DNA from: Gemmatimonadota bacterium
GTDB taxonomy: Bacteria; Gemmatimonadota; Gemmatimonadetes; Longimicrobiales; Gaopeijiaceae
Assembly: GCA_030428885.1 (NCBI GenBank)
Contig: JAUIEJ010000008.1
Location: forward strand, 248,001-312,000
Reading direction: 5' to 3'
DNA: 64,000 nt
Positions 55,116 through 63,046 of the stretch are shown here, one piece after another. Each line of letters starts with the position of its first letter. Positions within the stretch are counted from its first letter, which is position 1. The notes under the pieces are model-generated. The model had not been told where the DNA came from. It ran no database searches and saw only the letters and a program-made list of their open reading frames with translations. A program made the translations under genes and the position numbers.

Positions 55116-55810
55116 TCCGGCGTCCCCACCATGCGGGACGCCTCCTCACCGAGTCGCTCGGCGAGGCGGTCCACCCGGCCCCGGCTGCCCCGGCGCAGGG
55201 CCGTCCAGATCCCGCGGCCGATGCCGAGTCCCAGAAGGGCGCCTGCCGCCGCCACGACGCCGCCCACGACCCCCCCGCCGCCCAGGGCGCCCGAACCCAG
55301 GGCCAGCCCGAACCCGCCGCCGTACATGGCCGGCAGGAAGTGGATCACGCCCCGGACGCGATCGGTGAACCGCTCCTCGACGCGCATCACCGTCTCCTCT
55401 TCGCCGGGCTGGAGCACCACCTGACGGCTGAGGAAGCGGTTCGTGGAGGTCCAGCGCACCGACCCGAGGGCCTCGCCCACCGTGCCCTGGGCCGGGACCT
55501 CGGCGTCGATGACCTCCACCAGGCGACCCAGGGCGGCGCGGTCCAGAGACGCCGGGACGGCGGCCGTACGACGCACCACCGGCGAGGCTCCCAGCACGAG
55601 AGCGGCGGCGCGGGAGGGGGCCTGGGACGTGAGCTCGGTGGCGGCCCGAGTGACAGCGCCGGGATCGATGCCGGCCTCGGCGGCGATGTCCCGAAGCTCG
55701 GTGAGGCTGAGACCACGGGCCACGGCGCCGGCGCTGGAGTCCCGGTCGAGGTCGGCCGCACGCTGGAGGAGGCGCGTCACCTCCTGATCGGTGTAACGGC
55801 GTTCGGTCAT
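55112..55810 (-). CDS. Membrane protein with N-terminal helical regulatory motif
   Basis: A 232-residue protein. Residues 1-60 form a motif that recurs in several proteins of related bacteria (YTDQEVTRLLQRAADLD, then GLSLTELRDIAAEAGIDPGAVTRAA), which looks like an oligomerisation or signalling helix pair. The middle has a beta-rich region (EALGSVRWTSTNRFLSRQVVLQP, MRVEERFTD), and the C-terminal third has two glycine-rich membrane helices (MYGGGFGLALGSGALGGGGVVGG and following). ATG 55810 is chosen over an upstream ATG (55825) because GGAA lies before it. Function unknown. Confidence 0.6.
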   Translation of the reverse strand: MTERRYTDQEVTRLLQRAADLDRDSSAGAVARGLSLTELRDIAAEAGIDPGAVTRAATELTSQAPSRAAALVLGASPVVRRTAAVPASLDRAALGRLVEVIDAEVPAQGTVGEALGSVRWTSTNRFLSRQVVLQPGEEETVMRVEERFTDRVRGVIHFLPAMYGGGFGLALGSGALGGGGVVGGVVAAAGALLGLGIGRGIWTALRRGSRGRVDRLAERLGEEASRMVGTPE

Positions 55811-55968
55811 GGTGGTTCCGGTCATGGAAGGTCTGTACACCGGGTACGCGCGAGCGCGTTCCCCTCGTCACGCCCCCGGGGGTCCCGGTGTGGGGGGTGG
55901 CCCCGACGCCGGTCCCACACCATCATGGCGCTCCACTCCTTCGCACACGACCCCGGCCCTCCCCTGCC

Positions 55969-57696
55969 ATGATCCGACGCGCCCGCGTTCTGTCCGCCTT
56001 CGTTCTCCTGGGAGCCCTGGCGACGCCCCTCGCCGCCCAGGACCTGCCCCGCACCTGGCAGGAAGTGAACGACTTCCGCGCTGGCCCCACGCCCTTCGAA
56101 CCCCTCATGGAGTTCTGGTACGAACTCGACGCCATGAGCGAGATCGTGGCCATGCAGCCTCTCACCGAGACGCTGCTCGGGCGGGAGATGCCGCTCATCG
56201 TCATGGCCGACCCCATGGTGACCACGCCCCAGGACGCGCTCCGGAGCGGGAAGACCATCGTCCTGCTGGCGCCGTCGGTCCACGGGGGCGAGGTGTCGCC
56301 CAAGGAGGCGGTCCAGTTGGTGGCGAAGGAGCTGGTGGGAGGCGAACTGCGGTCGGTGCTCGACGACGTGATCGTCCTGGCCCTGCCCCTGGTGAATCCC
56401 GACGGAGGGGAAGTCCGTCGCCGGACCAACGAGGCCGGCTACGACATGAATCGGGACTATCTCAAGTTGGAGTCCCAGGAAATCCAGGCCCTGGTGACCC
56501 AGGTCCTGAACGAGTGGACCCCCGACATCCACGTGGACGGGCATCACGGAGGTTCGGCCCCGTACGTCATCACCTACCAGGGCACCCTCAACCCTGCGGC
56601 CGACGATGACCTTCGGGCGTATCCATACGAGCACATCTTCCCCCTGATCCGGGCCGCGGTGGAAGCCGAGGACTATCGGGCCTTCGACTATTCGGGCGTG
56701 CGAACGGAGAACGGCGTGCGGGGGTGGGGGTCGACCTCGGTGGAGCCCCGGAAGCACCACGTCTACACGGGACTCACCAATTCCATCGGGATTCTCCTGG
56801 AGACCCCGTCCAATTCCCACCGGGTCATGGGCGACGGCACGGTGGTGCCGATTCCCCAGGAGGAGCGGTACTTCCACCAGATCCGGGGCGGCGTGATCGC
56901 CACGTCCACGATCCTCCGGGCCGCCGCCGATCAGCGCGAAGAGATCCGGGCCGTCACCACCGGTGCCCGGCGTCGGGCCATGGCGGCGGGCATGACCGGC
57001 GGAGACGACATCGTCCTCGACTATGCCCTGGAGTCCCGGGGTACCGAGCCGGTGTGGATGCCCGACGAGGATGCCGACGAGGGGTATTCGCTGCAGGAGG
57101 TGCCCGTCTATCTCGAGTGGGTGCCCACCCGGACCACGACGCGTCCCGTCGGCTACCTGCTGCCGCCCTCCATGGGGGCCATCGTGCCGCTCCTCATGGA
57201 TCACGACATCGCCGTCTATCGATTCCTGGATGACGCGACCATTCCCGCCGAGGTCTACTATGCCACGTCGGTGAGTCGGGATTCGTACTTTCAGGGGCAC
57301 TACCTCCAGTCGGTGGAGGTGGTGAAGGAGTCCGAGAACGTCGAGGCGGTGGAGGGATGGTTCTGGATCCCCACGGCCCAGTCCCGGGGCAACCTCATCA
57401 GCTATCTGATGGAGCCCGAGACCGACGACAACCTCATCAGCTGGGGCTGGACCGATCATCTGCTCCAGGTGACGCCGGAGTCGGTGGACGAGGTCATGGC
57501 CCAGTTCCTGGGAGACACCGATCCCGCGTCCCTGAGCGACGAACAGCGCACGCAGCTTCGTCAGCGCGCCCAACAGGCCATGGAGCGGCGTCAGCGAGTC
57601 CCCATGATGCGGGTTCTGGAGCACCCGACCCTGCCCGTGATGCGGGTCGCGTCGTTCAACGACTATCAACGGAACCGGTTCTACCGGCCCTGGTGA
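55969..57696 (+). CDS. M14-family zinc carboxypeptidase
   Basis: A 575-residue exported metallopeptidase with signal peptide (RARVLSAFVLLGALATPLAAQ). Zinc ligands are in APSVHGGEVSPKE (H105, E108; HxxE) and the downstream His of DGHHGGSAPY; the NPDGG, RDYLK and catalytic Glu (GILLETPSN) segments follow. A C-terminal region of about 250 residues after the peptidase domain ends in the conserved-looking NRFYRPW. It would remove amino acids from peptides in the periplasm or outside the cell. ATG 55969 is chosen to match the signal peptide. Confidence 0.88.
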   Translation: MIRRARVLSAFVLLGALATPLAAQDLPRTWQEVNDFRAGPTPFEPLMEFWYELDAMSEIVAMQPLTETLLGREMPLIVMADPMVTTPQDALRSGKTIVLLAPSVHGGEVSPKEAVQLVAKELVGGELRSVLDDVIVLALPLVNPDGGEVRRRTNEAGYDMNRDYLKLESQEIQALVTQVLNEWTPDIHVDGHHGGSAPYVITYQGTLNPAADDDLRAYPYEHIFPLIRAAVEAEDYRAFDYSGVRTENGVRGWGSTSVEPRKHHVYTGLTNSIGILLETPSNSHRVMGDGTVVPIPQEERYFHQIRGGVIATSTILRAAADQREEIRAVTTGARRRAMAAGMTGGDDIVLDYALESRGTEPVWMPDEDADEGYSLQEVPVYLEWVPTRTTTRPVGYLLPPSMGAIVPLLMDHDIAVYRFLDDATIPAEVYYATSVSRDSYFQGHYLQSVEVVKESENVEAVEGWFWIPTAQSRGNLISYLMEPETDDNLISWGWTDHLLQVTPESVDEVMAQFLGDTDPASLSDEQRTQLRQRAQQAMERRQRVPMMRVLEHPTLPVMRVASFNDYQRNRFYRPW

Positions 57697-57703
57697 GGCG
57701 TTC

Positions 57704-58009
57704 GTGCCCCGGATCCACGGCCTCGTCCACCTGGCGCCGTTCCGCAACGCCTACCTGATCCGGGGCGCGGTGACGTGGGGCGGGATCCGGCTGTTCCTGG
57801 CGTTTCTCGCGTTCCAGGGCGCCGGAGTCCCCCTGGACCTGCCCCTGCACATGGAGCTGGGCGTCCTGGCCCTCGTTCCGGTGGCCGTGCTCCTGGACGC
57901 CCGGCGCCGGGACGAGGACCTGTTTCTGGCGAACCTGGCGGTGAGCGCCGTGCCCGTCGTGGTCTGGTCGCTCCCGCTGGCGGTGGTGCTGGAGGGGGTG
58001 GTGCCGTGA
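57704..58009 (+). CDS. Small membrane protein of unknown function
   Basis: A 101-residue protein with about three membrane helices (YLIRGAVTWGGIRLFLAFLAF, LGVLALVPVAVLLDA, LAVSAVPVVVWSLPLAVVL). GTG start with GAGG 7 bases upstream; 7 bases after the carboxypeptidase stop, so co-transcribed. No recognisable family. Confidence 0.6.
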   Translation: MPRIHGLVHLAPFRNAYLIRGAVTWGGIRLFLAFLAFQGAGVPLDLPLHMELGVLALVPVAVLLDARRRDEDLFLANLAVSAVPVVVWSLPLAVVLEGVVP

Positions 58010-58398
58010 GGGTGGGGCTCGGAGGGCCTCCTGGCTCGGCGCGAGGTGGCCATGTGATGCCGCGAAGTCTCCACGAGTAGGTGGGCTCGCGGTGTTCGGG
58101 GAGTTTCGTGCGCCCAGGCCGCCTCAAGTCACCCCGAGGGCCCATGTCTCCGTGTTGTGTGGATGATTGGGGGCGCTGGAGCGCCCCCTTATCGACAATC
58201 TTCGGGGCGAGTCGGCAGTTCGGGAGACTTGGGGGCGTCAGTGTGAGTGGGCTCGGCACGGGTTTGCCGTGATGCGTGGATGCCGTGGGGGACGCCGCCT
58301 TCGCCTACGTGGACGTGTTCGCCACGATCGGACTGTCACCGAACTCATCGAGGCCGCGTATGCCGAGAGGAGGGAGCCTCTCTGAACAAGGAGCCTAG
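58010..58398. other. Gene-poor 389-bp stretch
   Basis: No convincing gene. It holds the terminator hairpin at 58,169-58,188. A possible 37-codon frame from ATG 58272 to stop 58385 (ending RTVTELIEAAYAERREPL) has no homologue I recognise; it may be a gene remnant or a short leader just before the IF2_N-like gene. Base composition is less GC-rich than the flanks. Confidence 0.5.
58169..58190 (+). terminator. Intrinsic terminator after the carboxypeptidase operon
   Basis: GGGGGCGC (58169-58176), loop TGGA, GCGCCCCC (58181-58188), then TTAT. Stem of 8 perfect G-C pairs with a short T-rich tail; located 160 bases after the last gene of the operon. Confidence 0.7.
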
Positions 58399-58608
58399 AT
58401 GAAGATCCTTCAGCTCGCCGGCTCGGAAACCGTCGCCGAAGTCGCCGATCGTATGGGAGTGGCGCCGGCCGACGTCGTTCGTGTGGGGTTCGAGCGACTG
58501 GGGCTGATGCTCACACTCGCCGAGCGCCGGGACCGGCCGGAGATCGTCCGGATCGGTGAGGCGTTCGGGTATCGCGTGCGCTTCGCAGGGGACGGGCCCG
58601 GCGCCTGA
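58399..58608 (+). CDS. Stand-alone IF-2 N-terminal-like (IF2_N) domain protein
   Basis: A 69-residue protein with AAGGAG 5 bases before ATG. Its sequence TVAEVADRMGVAPADVVRVG, then FERLGLMLTL and EIVRIGEAFGYRVRF, follows the IF2_N pattern (a helix pair with [VL]xE[LV]Ax[KR][ML][GN]V, then LG[IL]M[AL]T[IL], then EFG[YV]xV). In IF-2 this module sits N-terminally on a GTPase of over 800 residues; here there is nothing else. It could be an autonomous ribosome- or RNA-binding module or a decayed infB remnant; its good ribosome-binding site argues for a real gene. Confidence 0.55.
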   Translation: MKILQLAGSETVAEVADRMGVAPADVVRVGFERLGLMLTLAERRDRPEIVRIGEAFGYRVRFAGDGPGA

Positions 58609-58799
58609 TCAGGAGGTCGGCTTGCGGCCTCGGGCCGCGAGGAGGGCGTTGCTGAGACCGTGGAATCCCTCGGCGGTCATCATGGCGAGCAGTCGGTCCG
58701 ATCCCGCTCTCCGAAGCCGGTCGCGACCGTGGAGCGATGATAGGCGAGGGCTCATCCGTATCACGGTCTGACGACGACCCCACGACCGAAGAGAACCCC

Positions 58800-59309
58800 A
58801 TGCGTCGTATCGAACGGGCAGTCCGGGAAATGGTCGCCGCCCGTAGGCGTGTCGAGCAGGGCGAGAGTCGACGTGAGGAGATCGCTGGACCGCTCGGGGT
58901 GCCGATCACGATCAGGAGCAGGGCCGACGGAGCCGTGGAGATGTCGGGGCGCTGGCCCGCGAGTCCTCGCGTCCGGACCTGGCCGGCGGACCGCCAGAAT
59001 CGGCCGCCTGAATACCCCGACGGTCTTCCGTACCTGCCGGGAGTCCGCGTATCGGTCACCGAACTGGGCACCCCAAGCAGGCGCGTGGTTTCGTGGTCCG
59101 GGGACTCCGGTGCGACGCTCGACCGCCTCGAGCGGGAGCTGACGGCATCCGGATGGGTTCGGCGTTCGTCCCGGGGCCGACTCTTCGGGCTCCTCGGTCG
59201 GAAGATCGGATTCGGAAGGGGAGATCGAACCGTTCGATTGTCCCTGGATCGGTTTCCGGGGCGCCCCCCGCGCCTTCGCCTCGTCGAGGAGGGGGCGCGC
59301 TGGCGGTAG
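58800..59309 (+). CDS. Small basic protein of unknown function
   Basis: A 169-residue protein from ATG 58800 (an upstream ATG at 58737 would add 21 residues but its GGAG is only 2 bases away). It starts with a basic helix (RRIERAVREMVAARRRVEQGESRR), then a Pro/Gly-rich middle (GRWPASPRVRTWPADRQNRPPEYPDGLPYLPG) and a beta-rich end (TLDRLERELTASGWVRRSSRG, RTVRLSLDRFPG). No family recognised. No membrane segment. Confidence 0.5.
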   Translation: MRRIERAVREMVAARRRVEQGESRREEIAGPLGVPITIRSRADGAVEMSGRWPASPRVRTWPADRQNRPPEYPDGLPYLPGVRVSVTELGTPSRRVVSWSGDSGATLDRLERELTASGWVRRSSRGRLFGLLGRKIGFGRGDRTVRLSLDRFPGRPPRLRLVEEGARWR

Positions 59310-59372
59310 CGCTGCGCCCAACGGTAGGTTCGCGGCGGGGTCTGCGGGCGTACCGCCTCGAGGAGGAGCGGA

Positions 59373-60515
59373 ATGTGGAGAATGCGTGGGGTCGATCGAG
59401 CGACATGCCTGGTCCTTCTCCTCGCCTGCGCGCACCCTGCCATCGGTCAGGACCTTTCCGTTCTGGCTCCGGACTCCGTGCCGCTGCTCTCCATCGGGCA
59501 GCGGGGTGGGCCGGAGTACGAGCTCTACCAGGTCACCAGCGCACGATGGACCGACGACGGGCGCATCGCGATCGGCAATAGCGGCTCCCACGAGATCCGG
59601 ATCTTCGATCCCGATGGCGGCTTCGTTTCGGCCTACGGCGGATCCGGGCAGGGTCCGGGCGAGTTCCGACGACTGGAGTCGGTCCACCTGCTGCCGGACG
59701 ACCGGTTCGTCGCCTGGGACATCGCCCTTCGGCGGGCTTCCGTGTTCTCCATCGACGAAGGATTTCAGCACACGATCCGGCTCGATCCCGGACTGCGAGG
59801 GCCCCGCCTCGCCGGGACCACTGTCGATGGACAATTGGTGATGACCGATTTCCGATACGAGGGTCCCGGTGCCGGGGAGTTGGGGAGTATTTTCGAGCAT
59901 CGATTCCTGTACGGTCTCGACGGGATGAGAATCGATAGCCTGGGTGCGATTCCGGGACCTGAGGGCGAGATGACGGCCAGGGGCCAGGGCATGGAGATGC
60001 GGCCTTCCCTGTTCGACTTCAGCAGCACCTACGCGTTGACCGATGGATTCCTGTGGATCCAGTCGGGCCGGATCCCGGGTGTGGATGTACAGAGTCTGAG
60101 CGACTCGTTTCGTCGCGAGGTACGGTGGCGGGACGGACGGCGCCCCGTCGCCGAAGACCATGTGGCGGCTACGGTCGCAGCGCGTGTGGCCGACATTTCC
60201 GATCCCGAGCAGCGGAGCCTGATGCGGAAGGACATCGCCGGACGCCCCGTGCCCGACTCACTTCCCGAGACGACCGCAGTGATCGCCGATCGGACCGAAA
60301 ACGTCGCTTGGGTCGCCGACTTCGTGGTCCCCGGCCGGGGAGTGGCGCGGCGCTGGCACGTCGTCGACCCGGAACACGGGGTCATTGGAGAGGTCGACCT
60401 CCCAGAAGGCATGGACCTGAAAGACGTCCGGGGGCACGAGATCCTGGTGGTCGAGCGCGACGCCTTCGATGTGGAGTACGTGCGGGTCTACCGGGTCGTC
60501 GAGGTCGAGAGGTGA
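59373..60515 (+). CDS. Exported 6-bladed beta-propeller protein (first of three)
   Basis: A 380-residue protein with a signal peptide (ATCLVLLLACAHPAIG; a cysteine at about 19 could be a lipobox). Repeats of the NHL/6-bladed type are visible: IRIFDPDGGFVSAYGGSGQGPGEFRRLES, then FVAWDIALRRASVFS and further blades. The G-x-G-x-GPGEF loop is the typical mark of this family. GAGGAGGAG precedes ATG. Its stop overlaps the MOSC gene as GTGA. Confidence 0.82.
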   Translation: MWRMRGVDRATCLVLLLACAHPAIGQDLSVLAPDSVPLLSIGQRGGPEYELYQVTSARWTDDGRIAIGNSGSHEIRIFDPDGGFVSAYGGSGQGPGEFRRLESVHLLPDDRFVAWDIALRRASVFSIDEGFQHTIRLDPGLRGPRLAGTTVDGQLVMTDFRYEGPGAGELGSIFEHRFLYGLDGMRIDSLGAIPGPEGEMTARGQGMEMRPSLFDFSSTYALTDGFLWIQSGRIPGVDVQSLSDSFRREVRWRDGRRPVAEDHVAATVAARVADISDPEQRSLMRKDIAGRPVPDSLPETTAVIADRTENVAWVADFVVPGRGVARRWHVVDPEHGVIGEVDLPEGMDLKDVRGHEILVVERDAFDVEYVRVYRVVEVER

Positions 60516-61213
60516 AGGTCGGCCGCGTCGTCGAACTGTGGCGCTACCCGGTGAAGTCCATGGCGGCCGAGCCGCTGGATCAGGTCGAGGTCGGCCCCCA
60601 CGGCTTCGTGGGTGACCGGCGCTGGGCGTTCGTCCGGGACGGGGCCAACCCCGACGGGTTCCCCTGGCTGACCCTGCGCGACAATGCGGCGATGCGCGAC
60701 TATTGCCCGTCATTCGCCGAACCCTCCGCCCCGGACTCGTCGGCGATACGCGTGCAGACCCCCGGTGGCGCGGTGCTCGATGTCGCCGACCCTGCTCTGG
60801 CCTCTGAGCTCTGGCGGCCCGGTGCTACGGCTGTGCGACGAGACCAGGGCGCGTTCGACGCATTCCCCCTGTCCCTCATCTCGACGCAGTCCATCGCGCG
60901 GATCGGCGACACTATGGGTCACTCGCTGGAAACCACCCGCTTCCGGCCCAACATCGTGATGACGGCGGAGAGTGGCGATCCGTTCATCGAAGACTCCTTC
61001 GTGGGCGGCGTGCTCCGCATCGGCACGGTCCGCATGCGCATCGACAAACGTGACGGCCGCTGCGTCGTCATCACCATGGATCCCGCCACAGGCGAGCGGA
61101 ACCCGGCCGTGCTCCGAACCGTGGCTCAGGATCGCGAGGGGTGCCTCGGCGTCTACGGGTCGGTCCTCACGACGGGCGTAGTCGCGGTCGGCGATGAGGT
61201 GCGCGTCGAGTGA
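60512..61213 (+). CDS. MOSC-domain protein
   Basis: A 233-residue protein with the MOSC N-terminal beta-barrel (VVELWRYPVKSMAAEPLDQVEVGPHGFVGDRRWAFVRDG) followed by the MOSC domain proper (FRPNIVMTAESGDPFIEDSFVGGVLRIGTVRMRIDKRDGRCVVITMDP), with the conserved cysteine in GRCVVITMDP (C-x4) that accepts molybdopterin-bound sulphur in family members. It is likely a molybdenum-cofactor sulphur-transfer or YcbX-like reductase component. GTG start overlaps the beta-propeller gene and its stop overlaps the next. Confidence 0.9.
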   Translation: MKVGRVVELWRYPVKSMAAEPLDQVEVGPHGFVGDRRWAFVRDGANPDGFPWLTLRDNAAMRDYCPSFAEPSAPDSSAIRVQTPGGAVLDVADPALASELWRPGATAVRRDQGAFDAFPLSLISTQSIARIGDTMGHSLETTRFRPNIVMTAESGDPFIEDSFVGGVLRIGTVRMRIDKRDGRCVVITMDPATGERNPAVLRTVAQDREGCLGVYGSVLTTGVVAVGDEVRVE

Positions 61214-62400
61214 AGCGGGCCACCGTCTCGCTCGCTGCGGCGGCGCTCCCCCTCGCCATCTCCTGCGGTGAACAGGATCGGCCTCCCGCGACGACCCGGA
61301 TCGACACCGTGGGGACCCACATCGAAGTGACCAACACGGGAGCCCCCAACTGGCCGTCGGGTGCTGTATGGAGTCTCGAAGAGGACCTGCGGCTCGGGAC
61401 TGATGCGTCGTCCGGAGATCTGGAGGAGCAGTTTGCGGACATCGAGTCCATCGCGTCCGACTCCCGGGGGCGAATCTATGTGCTTGGGTGGGCGGACCAG
61501 GACATCCGGGTTTTCGACGCGACGGGTGAATTCTCCCACACGATCGGACGACGGGGGGAGGGGCCGAGTGAGTTCGGCGGTGCCGGAGAATTGAACGTCG
61601 GCCGAGGCGACACCCTCGTCGTGCTCGACGACGGGAACATGCGGTACGCGGTCTTTGCACCGGATGGCACTCTCGTGGGTGTCCGTCGCCGGGATATCGT
61701 GGGCCGCGGCCCGGCCCTCCGCATGCCGCTCGACGACGGACGCTATCTCGACTGGTTGATCACCTTTCCCGACGGACGATTCGGTGAGAGGCTGTTTCAG
61801 CACCCCATTCGCTACGACTCGGGGTTCGAACGGGCCGACACGTTCCCACCGATCGAATTCCACCAGACGATGGTGGCCGACGGCCGGATGCCTCTGCTGA
61901 ATTTCGCGAGTTCGCTGGTCGTGTCCGCGGACCGCTCGGGTGCGGTCTGGTTCGCCCATTCGGACGAGTATCGCATCTACAAGCGGAGTCTCTCGGGCGA
62001 CACCTCCCTGGTCTTCCAGCTTTCCGCGGAGGCGGTGCCCCTCGGCGAGGCGGACCGGGACGAAGTGCGTCGGCTCTGGGCCAACCGACCGGACATTCAG
62101 GCCGACCAGCTCGGTGCGTTGCCCGACACGAAGCCGGTGGTCTACGGCATCGTGCCCGACCATGCCGGACACGTCTACGTGTTTCCCGACCTGGCCGGCG
62201 AGGACCCGGGAACGATCGTGGACGTCTTCCGAGAGACCGGCGAATACCTCGGCCGTCTGGAGCTTCCGTTCGCGGTCCCCCTCGAGAGCGGGCGCCAACC
62301 CACGGCCCGGGCGACGGCGGAGCACCTGTACGTGGTGGTCCGCGACTCCCTGGACGTGCCCTACGTCGCGCGGCTCCGGATCGACCGAGGAAGTGGATGA
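61210..62400 (+). CDS. 6-bladed beta-propeller lipoprotein (second of three)
   Basis: A 396-residue lipoprotein (signal SLAAAALPLAISCGEQ; cysteine 19). Propeller blades show the repeat SRGRIYVLGWADQDIRVFDATGEF, the loop GRRGEGPSEFGG, then LVVLDDGNMRYAVFAPDG and similar. Paralogous to the genes at 59,373 and 63,043. GTG start (GTGA overlap with MOSC) and ATGA overlap with the GrpB-like gene. Extracytoplasmic binding role unknown. Confidence 0.82.
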   Translation: MKRATVSLAAAALPLAISCGEQDRPPATTRIDTVGTHIEVTNTGAPNWPSGAVWSLEEDLRLGTDASSGDLEEQFADIESIASDSRGRIYVLGWADQDIRVFDATGEFSHTIGRRGEGPSEFGGAGELNVGRGDTLVVLDDGNMRYAVFAPDGTLVGVRRRDIVGRGPALRMPLDDGRYLDWLITFPDGRFGERLFQHPIRYDSGFERADTFPPIEFHQTMVADGRMPLLNFASSLVVSADRSGAVWFAHSDEYRIYKRSLSGDTSLVFQLSAEAVPLGEADRDEVRRLWANRPDIQADQLGALPDTKPVVYGIVPDHAGHVYVFPDLAGEDPGTIVDVFRETGEYLGRLELPFAVPLESGRQPTARATAEHLYVVVRDSLDVPYVARLRIDRGSG

Positions 62401-62948
62401 TCCGGAGAATCGAGGTCGTTCCCTACGATCCCCGGTGGCCGGACTTGTTCGCCGCCGAGGCGGTTGCGTTGCGCGGGATCTTCGGGACGGCCCTGAGGGC
62501 GATCCACCACGTCGGCAGCACGGCGGTTCCCGGGCTCCCCGCCAAGCCCACGATCGACATCCTCATCGTTCTCGACGACACCGAGGGCGTGGAGCGATTC
62601 GACCCGGCCATGGAGGCTCTGGGCTATCGGGTGCGGGGAGAGTGTCTCGATGCGGGGGGCACGCCGGGTCGCTTCTATTACAGCAAGCCCACCGAGGGAA
62701 AGCGCACCCACCACGTCCATGTCTGCGCAGCGGGGCACTTCCAGATTCCCGAGATGGTCCTCTTTCCCGAGTACCTTCGGCGACACCCCGAGATCGCGGC
62801 GGAGTACGGGCGCCTGAAGCTCCGGGCCGTCGAACAGGGCGCCGATCGGTCCGTGCCCTACATGGAGCGAAAACACGATTGGATCCGCTCCGCGATCCGG
62901 GACGCTCTGGAGTACTTCTCATCCCACCCGCCCAGGAGTCCCCCATGA
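62397..62948 (+). CDS. GrpB/UPF0157 nucleotidyltransferase-fold protein
   Basis: A 183-residue protein: IEVVPYDPRWPDLFAAEAVAL (family signature), HVGSTAVPGLPAKPTIDILIVLDD with the nucleotidyltransferase-like Gly-Ser and Asp-x-Asp pattern, and THHVHVCAAGH. Function uncertain; the family has a nucleotidyltransferase fold and is often fused with dephospho-CoA kinase. ATG overlaps the previous stop (ATGA). Confidence 0.88.
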   Translation: MIRRIEVVPYDPRWPDLFAAEAVALRGIFGTALRAIHHVGSTAVPGLPAKPTIDILIVLDDTEGVERFDPAMEALGYRVRGECLDAGGTPGRFYYSKPTEGKRTHHVHVCAAGHFQIPEMVLFPEYLRRHPEIAAEYGRLKLRAVEQGADRSVPYMERKHDWIRSAIRDALEYFSSHPPRSPP

Positions 62949-63046
62949 CCCACGATCTCGAACGCAATGGACGGATCGGCGTCGGGCGCAGTTCCGTGAC
63001 GTGGAAGGCGATCGCGGGTGCTGGGCACGCCGAGGAGGGCCGGTGA
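62945..63046 (+). CDS. 33-residue ORF bridging two coupled genes
   Basis: MTHDLERNGRIGVGRSSVTW begins a 33-residue peptide ending KAIAGAGHAEEGR. Its ATG overlaps the GrpB stop (ATGA, 62945-62948) and its stop overlaps the GTG of the next gene (63043-63046, GTGA). No family recognised. It may be a real small protein or a translational bridge that lets ribosomes reach the next gene. Confidence 0.45.
   Translation: MTHDLERNGRIGVGRSSVTWKAIAGAGHAEEGR

Noticed and set aside
58272..58385. Possible 37-residue gene before the IF2_N-like gene
   Set aside because: No recognisable motif or ribosome-binding site; kept only as part of the gene-poor stretch.
58511..59443. Minus-strand frame of 310 codons opposite the IF2_N-like and following genes
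   Set aside because: Arg/Ser/Pro-rich, no start signal, no motif, and opposite to plus-strand genes with ribosome-binding sites.
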